Translations under genes and position numbers: made by a program
Shown: positions 1-6,182 of the stretch, piece by piece
Position numbering within the stretch: position 1 is the stretch's first letter
How the letters are laid out: each line of letters starts with the position of its first letter
Notes under the pieces: generated by a model
What the model saw: only the letters and a program-made list of their open reading frames with translations
What the model was told of the DNA's origin: nothing
The model's database searches: none
Source of the DNA: Ferrimonas balearica
GTDB taxonomy: Bacteria > Pseudomonadota > Gammaproteobacteria > Enterobacterales > Shewanellaceae
Length of the DNA: 64,000 nucleotides
Direction: 5' to 3'
Assembly: GCF_019802055.1 (NCBI RefSeq)
Contig: NZ_JAHVHW010000004.1
Coordinates: 558,001-622,000, forward strand

Positions 1-540
1 TAGCAGGTGGCTTTGATTAGCCCCCTTCAAGGGGGCTTTTTGGTTTATGGGGATGCCACAGGCATGTGACTTCAGAGGTATCATTACCCCCTTTGCCGGG
101 AGCGGCCCGGCGGCCGCCAGAAGGGCTAACGCCCCTCTGGACTACCCTATGCCTCCGGCGCGACGAAAGCCCCTCGCTCCCTCTCCTTTCCATTTCAGCT
201 CTGGCCAGACTCGTTTTTGGAAAAGGCTATCCATACCCTTTCCAAAAAGCCGGCTCCGCCCTCCATGGCTCCGCGTTCACGCCTATCGGCGTTCACCCAT
301 GCTCGGCTGGCCACTCGGGCCTTCCCTGGCCCTCGGCTTTATTCCCAGTCGCTCCCGCTCGGCGCCGCGAGTCGGCGAAGGGGGACGGCATTCGCCGTGA
401 AAGACCGGCGGATAACATCAAAATGGATTTGATTTCGCGGCACTTTTACTTATTCGTTCACACGAAAATATTTAGAAATCCCAACTCTACGGGCAGAGCC
501 CCGAGGAAACGATCACCACCTCCATAGGAGGTGGTTTAAG
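1..540 (+). repeat. Palindrome-ended non-coding repeat, copy 1 (long form)
   Basis: This segment recurs at 30468-30721 in the same orientation. Shared parts are roughly 1-203 and 490-540. About 286 bases (204-489) are present only here. The right end is a perfect 9-bp stem, ACCACCTCC-ATA-GGAGGTGGT, at 515-535. The left end begins inside GCAGGT, and in copy 2 this is the second arm of ACCTGC-ATA-GCAGGT, so the first arm lies just before the window. A terminator-like hairpin sits at 19-41. Short open frames inside are low-complexity, Pro/Ala/Arg-rich and not preserved between the copies, so I call none of them. Hairpins at both ends, an internal terminator and no transposase resemble non-autonomous relatives of IS200/IS605-type elements. 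That assignment is inference. Confidence 0.6.
19..41 (+). terminator. Terminator-like hairpin inside repeat copy 1
   Basis: AGCCCCC, loop TTCAA, GGGGGCT, then a run of T. It either ends a transcript entering from the left of the window or belongs to the repeat element. Copy 2 keeps a weaker version at 30486-30509. Confidence 0.6.
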
Positions 541-553
541 ACTGACAAACAAA

Positions 554-572
554 GGGGGCCCGTCGGGCCCCT
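554..572 (-). terminator. Probable terminator after curA
   Basis: GGGGCCC (555-561), loop GTC, GGGCCCC (565-571). Read on the minus strand it follows the curA stop by about 25 bases and is followed by CTTTGTTTGT. Confidence 0.55.
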
Positions 573-595
573 CTTTATGTTCACAGGAAAGCGGG

Positions 596-1600
596 TTACA
601 GCTTTACCAGCATCTTGCCGGTATTAGCACCACTGAAGAGCCCCAGGAACGCCTCGAAGGCCTCCTCCAGTCCCTCAACCACGGTCTCCTCAGCGCGAAC
701 CTGACCACTGGCCAGAGCCGGGCCCACTTCACGGACAAAGGCACCGTAATCCGCCATATGGTCTGAGGCGATAAAGCCCTGGATCCGCAGGCGACGGCGA
801 ATTACCTCGGTCAGGTTGCGGGGCCCGGGGCGCTGCCCATCACTGTTGTAGAGGTCGATCATGCCGCAGATCACCAGTTGGCCATTCTCCTGCATATTGG
901 CCAGTGCTGCCTCAAGGTGGTCACCACCGACATTATCGAAATAGAGGCTGATCCCCTCCGGAGCCAGCGCCGCTACGGCAGCACTGAGATCACCGCAGGT
1001 CTTGTACTGAACCACCCCATCAACGCCGAGGGTTTCAGTCAGATAAGCGGCTTTCTCCGGTGAGCCCACCGAACCGATAACCCGAGCCCCTTTCAGTTTG
1101 GCCAGTTGGCAAACCATGGTGCCGACCGCGCCGGCTGCACCGGAGACAAAGACGGTATCTCCGGCCTTCACTTCGCCAATGCGGTTCAGCCCAACCCAGG
1201 CGGTCAGACCGGTCAGTCCCAGCACACCAAGATAAGATTGCGCCGGTGCCAGTTGGGGATCCACTGGCGTGACGCCAGTGCCATCAGACAGGGCCAGATC
1301 GCGCCAACCCAACATGTGCAGCACTGTCTGCCCAACCTGAAAATCGGGATGGTTGGAAGCGATCACCTCCCCAACGGCGCCCCCCTCCATCCACTCTCCC
1401 AGTTGAAAAGGGGGCACATAGCTTTTAACGGGAATCATCCGACCCCGCATATAGGGGTCCACAGAGAGCCACTGGTTTCGGATAAGAAGCTGCCCTGTCT
1501 CCAGCTCCGGCAAGGTTTTCTGCTCCAGCCGCACGCTGTCGGCATTGGGCAAGCCCTGGGGATAGTGAATCAGTGACCAACCGGTTGCCTGTACGCTCAT
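596..1600 (-). CDS. curA: NADP-dependent MDR-family oxidoreductase (CurA-like)
   Basis: 334 aa, close in length and pattern to E. coli CurA (NADPH-dependent curcumin/dihydrocurcumin reductase) and the leukotriene B4 12-hydroxydehydrogenase branch of the zinc-independent medium-chain dehydrogenases. Visible hallmarks are LSVDPYMRGRM near residues 46-56, the Rossmann glycine motif SGAAGAVG near 154-161, and a YFDNVGG segment near 220. The zinc ligands of classical alcohol dehydrogenases are absent. The family reduces alkenal/alkenone double bonds with NADPH in the cytoplasm. The start codon overlaps the ohr stop as ATGA, so the two genes are translationally coupled. This suggests detoxification of lipid-peroxidation aldehydes or ketones alongside the Ohr peroxidase. 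The exact substrate is unknown. Confidence 0.85.
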   Translation of the reverse strand: MSVQATGWSLIHYPQGLPNADSVRLEQKTLPELETGQLLIRNQWLSVDPYMRGRMIPVKSYVPPFQLGEWMEGGAVGEVIASNHPDFQVGQTVLHMLGWRDLALSDGTGVTPVDPQLAPAQSYLGVLGLTGLTAWVGLNRIGEVKAGDTVFVSGAAGAVGTMVCQLAKLKGARVIGSVGSPEKAAYLTETLGVDGVVQYKTCGDLSAAVAALAPEGISLYFDNVGGDHLEAALANMQENGQLVICGMIDLYNSDGQRPGPRNLTEVIRRRLRIQGFIASDHMADYGAFVREVGPALASGQVRAEETVVEGLEEAFEAFLGLFSGANTGKMLVKL

Positions 1601-2013
1601 TGCGCTTCCCCCTTAATCTCGATCGCCACGTCAATGTTGTTTCGTACCGCATTGGAGTAGGGGCACACCTGATGCGCGGCCATCACCAACGCTTCTGCTT
1701 CACTTTGGGGCAAAGCCAGCTCCACCGCCAGCGAGACGCCCAGGGCAAAGCCCACTTTCTGAGGCAACAAACTCACCTGGGCTGTAACCGGCGCCGAGGC
1801 CAAAGCGATGCCCTGCTCTTTGGCCACGTAAAGAATGGCGTTGGAGAAGCAGGCGGCATAGCCAGCGGCAAAAAGCTGTTCGGGGTTGGTACCGGTACCG
1901 GACCCACCCAATGCTTTGGGGTAAGTCAGGGCCAGGTTCAGCAACCCATCATCGCTGCGAGCCTGCCCGTTTCGCCCGGCGGAGGCCTGAGCGGTGGCGG
2001 TATATAGGGACAT
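1597..2013 (-). CDS. ohr: Organic hydroperoxide resistance peroxidase Ohr
   Basis: 138 aa, the standard OsmC/Ohr-family length. Ohr reduces organic and fatty-acid hydroperoxides using lipoylated proteins as electron donor. Both family cysteines are visible: Cys55 in AACFSN (peroxidatic) and Cys117 in HQVCPYSN (resolving). The GGSGTGTNPEQLFAAGYAAC stretch is typical of Ohr rather than OsmC. It is transcribed away from an OhrR-type MarR repressor, and two matching palindromes lie in the 138-bp gap. It is followed by the overlapping curA. Confidence 0.95.
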   Translation of the reverse strand: MSLYTATAQASAGRNGQARSDDGLLNLALTYPKALGGSGTGTNPEQLFAAGYAACFSNAILYVAKEQGIALASAPVTAQVSLLPQKVGFALGVSLAVELALPQSEAEALVMAAHQVCPYSNAVRNNIDVAIEIKGEAQ

Positions 2014-2034
2014 GAATTCACTCCTGCAGTTTTA

Positions 2035-2046
2035 TTTGTGCGCAAA
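2035..2046. promoter_or_regulatory. Candidate OhrR operator, proximal to ohr
   Basis: TTTGTGCGCAAA, a one-mismatch version of the palindrome at 2072-2085. It lies about 22 bases upstream of the ohr start, where binding would block ohr transcription. The centres of the two sites are 38 bp apart. Confidence 0.6.
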
Positions 2047-2071
2047 GTAAATTCACCTTACCCGCCATTTT

Positions 2072-2085
2072 GTTTGCGCGCAAAC
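2072..2085. promoter_or_regulatory. Candidate OhrR operator, central
   Basis: Perfect 14-bp palindrome GTTTGCGCGCAAAC between the divergent ohr and ohrR genes. MarR-family repressors bind such palindromes. Assignment to OhrR rests on position and on the second similar site at 2035-2046. Confidence 0.65.
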
Positions 2086-2102
2086 ATTTTTTGAGTAAAT
2101 AT

Positions 2103-2130
2103 TTGGGCAAGGGCACCAAACCGCTATACT
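2103..2130 (+). promoter_or_regulatory. Putative ohrR promoter
   Basis: TTGGGC (2103-2108), 16-bp spacer, TATACT (2125-2130), placing the start of transcription shortly before the ohrR ATG at 2152. The -10 box is strong and the -35 box weak. Confidence 0.5.
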
Positions 2131-2151
2131 GGCGCCAGATACGGAGGCCCC

Positions 2152-2598
2152 ATGACTCAACGCAATACGCCCACTCTCGACAACCAGCTCTGCTTTGCGC
2201 TTTATAGCGCCAGTAACGCCGTGATCCGGCTCTATCGCCCTCTGCTGGAGCCGTTCGACCTCACCTACCCACAGTTCCTGGTGATGTTGGCCCTTTGGCA
2301 GGAGGAAGGGGTGCCACTGAAGGCGCTCTCCCAGCGCACGCGCCTCGACCCCGGCACCATCACTCCCATCGTCAAACGCCTGGAAGCAAAAGGGCTGCTG
2401 GAACGCAAGGGCACGGCTCAGGACGAACGGGTCAAACTGGTGGAACTCACCGAATCGGGAAGAGCAATCAAAGCCCCGTTGTTCGACGCACATCGCTGTC
2501 TTTACGAGAGCATGGACCCGGATCGGGAGGCGCTGGAGTCTCTGCGCCAGCAGTGCCTGAGCCTGCTGGATCAGATCAACAACAAGCTGATGAAATAA
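2152..2598 (+). CDS. ohrR: MarR-family peroxide-sensing repressor OhrR
   Basis: 148 aa winged-helix MarR-family protein. The family's peroxide-sensing cysteine is present at residue 14 in DNQLCFALY, followed by the YPQFLVMLALW helix. The recognition region is LSQRTRLDPGTITPIVKRLE, and the beta-wing is RKGTAQDERVKLVELTESG. OhrR proteins repress ohr and are released when organic hydroperoxides oxidise the N-terminal cysteine. Divergent orientation from ohr and the two intergenic palindromes support this role. Autoregulation is likely. No C-terminal cysteine typical of two-Cys OhrR is obvious beyond those in the last 40 residues, so whether oxidation ends in a disulfide or a mixed thiol is unclear. 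Confidence 0.9.
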   Translation: MTQRNTPTLDNQLCFALYSASNAVIRLYRPLLEPFDLTYPQFLVMLALWQEEGVPLKALSQRTRLDPGTITPIVKRLEAKGLLERKGTAQDERVKLVELTESGRAIKAPLFDAHRCLYESMDPDREALESLRQQCLSLLDQINNKLMK

Positions 2599-2681
2599 CC
2601 CATAAATTCTCAGTCTTGATGCGCCATCGCCCGGCTTTTATGCTGTTCGACTGAACCGGTTACCCACTATCAGGAGCGCTC

Positions 2682-3836
2682 ATGACCGACTACACCGCCC
2701 TTCGCCGCGACCTTCACCGCCATCCGGAACTGGGTTTTGAGGAGCACCGCACCCAACGGATCGTGGCGGAACATCTACAGCGCTGCGGGGTGGATAAGAT
2801 CAATACCGAGCTGGGAAAAACCGGTGTGGTCGCCATCATTCGCGGGGCGTTGGGTCCGGGCGAACGCATTGGCCTGCGGGCGGACATGGACTGCCTGCCG
2901 ATGACCGAAGAGAACACCTTTGAGCACGTCTCCTGCCACGCCGGCAAAATGCATGGCTGCGGCCATGATGGGCACACCACCATTCTGCTGGCCGCCGCTG
3001 AACAGCTCTGTCAGAACCGTCAGTTCCGGGGTGAGGTGGCGCTGATCTTCCAACCTGCGGAAGAAGGCCACGGCGGCGCACAGGCGATGATCGAAGATGG
3101 CCTGCTTAAGCGCTACCCCATGAAGCGCGCCTACGCGCTGCACAACTTTCCCGGCATTCCACAGGGGCACATCCACCTGCGTCCCGGCCCGATGATGGCC
3201 AGCTCCGACCGATTCCGCATTCGGGTTCAGGGTAAGGGGGGCCACGGCGCCATGCCCCATCTGGCGGTGGACCCGGTGCTGGTGGCCGCGCACATCGTCG
3301 TGGCGCTGCAAAGCCTGGTCAGCCGCAGCCAGAACCCGATCCGCCCCGCCGTGGTCAGTTGCACCATCCTCAAGGCGGGGGAAGCAACCAATGTGATTCC
3401 CGACCACGCCGTTCTGGAGGGCACCTTCCGCGCCTTTGACCAGGCAGACCGGGCGCGCATCGGCGAACAGATGGCCACCCTGGCCAGCCACACCGCTCAA
3501 GCCTTCGGGGCCACGGCGGAGGTGGCGCTGAACCAGGACGCCCATATCGGTTACCCAGCGGTGATCAACGATCCGGAGGCGACCGAGATCGCTTTGGCGG
3601 CTGCACGGGCCACCGCGGCCGGTGTCAATTCCGATGCGGATCCGGTGCCCGGCAGTGAAGACTTCAGCTTTATCGCTGAACAGGTCCCCAGTTGCTATGT
3701 TCTGCTGGGTAACGACCGGGGCACCGAGCAGGACCAGTATTTCCTGCATCACCCCCGTTACGACTTTAATGACGCCATCCTGCCGACCGGTGTTGCCTAC
3801 TTCTGCGAACTGGTAAAACGGGAACTGGGGAGTTAA
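2682..3836 (+). CDS. M20-family amidohydrolase (hippurate hydrolase / N-acyl amino acid amidohydrolase type)
   Basis: 384 aa, typical of M20D peptidases such as HipO, AmaA and IAA-amino acid hydrolases. It opens with the signature RRDLHRHPELGFEE (8-21). The metal-binding segment HGCGHDGHT is at 91-99, FQPAEEG near 125, and a dimerisation (lid) domain lies roughly at 180-290. A late PGSEDFS motif is followed by a histidine-containing HHPRYDF region. The family hydrolyses amide bonds of N-acyl amino acids or small peptides using two divalent metals, in the cytoplasm. No signal peptide is seen. It has a good ribosome site (CAGGAG) and appears to be transcribed alone. Substrate cannot be told from sequence. 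Confidence 0.85.
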   Translation: MTDYTALRRDLHRHPELGFEEHRTQRIVAEHLQRCGVDKINTELGKTGVVAIIRGALGPGERIGLRADMDCLPMTEENTFEHVSCHAGKMHGCGHDGHTTILLAAAEQLCQNRQFRGEVALIFQPAEEGHGGAQAMIEDGLLKRYPMKRAYALHNFPGIPQGHIHLRPGPMMASSDRFRIRVQGKGGHGAMPHLAVDPVLVAAHIVVALQSLVSRSQNPIRPAVVSCTILKAGEATNVIPDHAVLEGTFRAFDQADRARIGEQMATLASHTAQAFGATAEVALNQDAHIGYPAVINDPEATEIALAAARATAAGVNSDADPVPGSEDFSFIAEQVPSCYVLLGNDRGTEQDQYFLHHPRYDFNDAILPTGVAYFCELVKRELGS

Positions 3837-3932
3837 GCGGTTTTGCGATCGGTGCGCCGTTCACACCAATGGGCTTAGCAATCTCGGTGTTGCTCTGTTA
3901 GTCTGCGCGCGAGATGAACGGAAGTGACAGAA

Positions 3933-4412
3933 ATGGAACACCTTTTTTGGCTTGAGCCCGGCCAAATCGCAGGGCGAAGTGGACCCAACAAGGATCCCTG
4001 GACAACCGATGAGTTGCAGCAGGCGGGTATCAGCACAGTACTCTCCCTCAATGACGCCGCCGATGTGGATCCGGCGGCGCTGGCCCAGGCAGGGATTCAT
4101 CACCACCATGTGGCCCTGCCGGGTGAAATCCCACCCCGGGCGGAGGATGAGGAAGCCTGCATGCTGCGACTTCCTCAGGCACTGGCCCGGCTCAACCCCG
4201 CCCTGAAGCAGGGTGAGCGGGTGCTTATCCACTGTCGCAGTGGTAAGGATCGCACCGGCATGTTGATGGCGTATCTGCTGGTGGTGCGTCAGGGGCTCTC
4301 CCCCAAGGCCGCCATGGCCCGGGTTCGCCAGGTGCGCCCCATCGCTTTCTCAGCCGAGGGCTGGGAAGCCCTGACACTGACGGTGTTAGAGCGCCTCGCT
4401 CCCCACCACTGA
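3933..4412 (+). CDS. Dual-specificity / tyrosine phosphatase-like protein
   Basis: 159 aa. The C-X5-R phosphatase loop is clear: HCRSGKDRTG with Cys101 and Arg107. A general-acid candidate region (LPGEIPPRAEDEE) lies upstream at about 62-74. The lysine in the loop is shared with PTEN-like and bacterial atypical dual-specificity phosphatases. I chose ATG 3933 because GGAAG (3920-3924) sits 8 bases before it; an upstream GTG at 3924 would overlap that site. The gene converges on parA and the two coding ends overlap by 27 bp. The substrate could be a phosphoprotein, phosphoinositide-like or nucleotide compound. Confidence 0.75.
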   Translation: MEHLFWLEPGQIAGRSGPNKDPWTTDELQQAGISTVLSLNDAADVDPAALAQAGIHHHHVALPGEIPPRAEDEEACMLRLPQALARLNPALKQGERVLIHCRSGKDRTGMLMAYLLVVRQGLSPKAAMARVRQVRPIAFSAEGWEALTLTVLERLAPHH

Positions 4413-5171
4413 TTCCGTTTCTAAGGTGTGCCAAAGCGCGCGAAATTGCTCAGTCAGTTTGTGCTTTGGCGCGCTGTGGCACAGCGGCTGCTGCGCCTGA
4501 TGAGACTCCCTCAGCTTGACCGAACTGCCCAGTTCCGGTTTCAGCACCGGCAACCCCTTATCCACTAACTCAGCCACCAGTTGCCTGGGCAGGCGAGCCT
4601 GAGGATTGAACTGGTTGACGATGATGCCCTCCAGTGCCAGTTCCGGATTGTGATCACTCTTAAGCTCCAGAAGGTTGTCCATCAGCCGGGTAATGGCCTG
4701 TGCGGAGAAACCATCACAATCGAACGGGATAAGCACAGAATCGGCGGCGATCAACGCCGCTTTTGAGTAGAAATTGAAGTTTGGCGGGGTGTCGATAAAG
4801 ACCCGGTCAAACTGATCGTCCAGGGCAGCCAGCGCGTCCCGAAGCTTGAAAATCTTGTAGCGCATCTCCAGTTCCCGCTCCAACGGTCCCAGCGCGTCGC
4901 TGGCAGGCAGCAGGCTCAGGTTTGGCCATGCGGTTTGGTAGAGGTACTCATCCGGCTGCGGCAGACTGCCGAACCAGCCCACCGTATGCTTGAAGAGGTC
5001 GGCCACGGACGGGCCTTCGCCATCCCAGCCCAGGTAGTGACTGCTGTTGCCCTGCACATCCAGATCCACCAGCAGGGTTCGATAGCCCTGTTCAGCGCTG
5101 ATGGCGGCCAGATTCACACTGATGCTGGATTTGCCCACGCCACCCTTCTGATTGAAAACCACCCGTTTCAT
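4386..5171 (-). CDS. Orphan ParA-family ATPase
   Basis: 261 aa with the deviant Walker A KGGVGKSS (9-16) including the signature lysine, a Walker A' / switch I segment LLVDLDVQGNSS, and the switch II-like VFIDTPPNFNF. Such ATPases form ATP-dependent dimers that bind DNA or surfaces and position plasmids, chromosomes or protein clusters. The start at 5171 is preceded by GGGAGGGGG; the frame stays open 8 codons further upstream but without a better site. No parB, parS-like site or plasmid maintenance gene is adjacent, so this is an orphan ParA, and its cargo is unknown. A 10-bp stem-loop lies upstream (5229-5250) but is explained as the terminator of the SDR gene. Confidence 0.8.
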   Translation of the reverse strand: MKRVVFNQKGGVGKSSISVNLAAISAEQGYRTLLVDLDVQGNSSHYLGWDGEGPSVADLFKHTVGWFGSLPQPDEYLYQTAWPNLSLLPASDALGPLERELEMRYKIFKLRDALAALDDQFDRVFIDTPPNFNFYSKAALIAADSVLIPFDCDGFSAQAITRLMDNLLELKSDHNPELALEGIIVNQFNPQARLPRQLVAELVDKGLPVLKPELGSSVKLRESHQAQQPLCHSAPKHKLTEQFRALWHTLETESVVGSEAL

Positions 5172-5221
5172 TTTGCCCCCTCCCTGAGATGCCACCCTCC
5201 CACCTTACCCGAGCAATAGCT

Positions 5222-5250
5222 CAAAAAAAATACAGACCGTGGTCTGTATT
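5222..5250 (-). terminator. Rho-independent terminator of the SDR gene
   Basis: AATACAGACC (5229-5238), 2-base loop, GGTCTGTATT (5241-5250), followed on the minus strand by eight T residues. The perfect palindrome also resembles a TetR-type operator, but the T run and position after the SDR stop favour a terminator. Confidence 0.7.
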
Positions 5251-5281
5251 CTTGTTAGGGATGAAGCCATTGCGGTAACAA

Positions 5282-6079
5282 TCAGAGTGCGCGGATGATC
5301 CCGCCCTCAACCCTCAGTGCCTGACCGTTCATGGCACGGTTGGAGGTGAGGTACACCGTCGCTTTCGCCACTTCGTTCACATCGACAAAGCGCTGCAGAA
5401 GCGAGGTGGGCTCGTGGTCCGCAAAGTAGTTTTCGGTCAGTTCCCCCACCGGCTTGCCCTCTTTGGCCGAGAGGGTGTCGAAGTAGTTCTCCACCCCGTC
5501 GGTCCAGGTCGGCCCCGGCAGCACGGAGTTTACGGTGACGTTCTTGCCCTTGGTCAGCTCCGCCAGTGCACGGGAAAGGGAGACCAATGCGGTCTTGGTG
5601 ACGGAGTAATGCACCATCTGGCCCAGGGGCTTGATGGCGCATTCGGAGGAGACATTGACGATGCGGCCAAAATCACGCTCCAGCATCCCCGGCAGCAGGG
5701 CCCGGGCCAAACGCACGGCACTCATGACGTTGACGTTGAAGTAGTGCATCCACTCGTGGTCTTCGATCGCTTCAAACGCCTTCACTTCGAAGATCCCGGT
5801 GTTATTGATCAGAATGTCCACGCCACCCTGCTCCGCCAGACGCTCAATCAGCACTTCGCACTGAGCCGCATCCGCCAGATCCGCCGCCATCCCCAGGGCA
5901 CGACCCTGAGCATTACAGGCCTCGGCCAGCTCAGCCGCCACGGCGTCGCAGCGGCCCTGGTCGCGACCATTGATGATCACAACGGCGCCTTCATTGAGAT
6001 AGTGAGTGGCAATCGCTTTGCCAATGCCACCGGTGGAACCGGTGACCAGCACCCGCTTACCTTGCAGTTCCAGATCCAT
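5282..6079 (-). CDS. Short-chain dehydrogenase/reductase (SDR)
   Basis: 265 aa classical SDR. The cofactor motif TGSTGGIG is near residues 13-20, NNTG near 92-95, and the catalytic set Ser144/145, Tyr158 and Lys162 lies within VNVSSECAI and HYSVTK. The C-terminal GQALRVEGG is standard. SDRs of this kind reduce or oxidise carbonyl/hydroxyl groups with NAD(P)H. FabG-like and sugar dehydrogenase-like members cannot be told apart here. An Arg in NGRDQGR after the second strand suggests NADP preference. Two adjacent ATG codons follow GGAGG, and I use the second for better spacing. It is monocistronic, with its own terminator downstream. Confidence 0.85.
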   Translation of the reverse strand: MDLELQGKRVLVTGSTGGIGKAIATHYLNEGAVVIINGRDQGRCDAVAAELAEACNAQGRALGMAADLADAAQCEVLIERLAEQGGVDILINNTGIFEVKAFEAIEDHEWMHYFNVNVMSAVRLARALLPGMLERDFGRIVNVSSECAIKPLGQMVHYSVTKTALVSLSRALAELTKGKNVTVNSVLPGPTWTDGVENYFDTLSAKEGKPVGELTENYFADHEPTSLLQRFVDVNEVAKATVYLTSNRAMNGQALRVEGGIIRAL

Positions 6080-6182
6080 CATGCCTCCAAACTCGAACAG
6101 GGATTTGGAGGCTGAGTGTAGGAGGCGGATCTCTTAGCAGGAAATGATTCCTGATGATGATTTTAATAACGTGGCGTGATGA

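Noticed and set aside
66-527. Open frames inside repeat copy 1 (up to 153 codons)
   Set aside because: Pro/Arg/Ala/Ser-rich, not preserved in copy 2, and lie over hairpins; regarded as non-coding.
5229-5250. TetR-type operator upstream of parA
   Set aside because: A perfect palindrome, but it follows the SDR stop and is trailed by eight T residues on the minus strand, so terminator is simpler.
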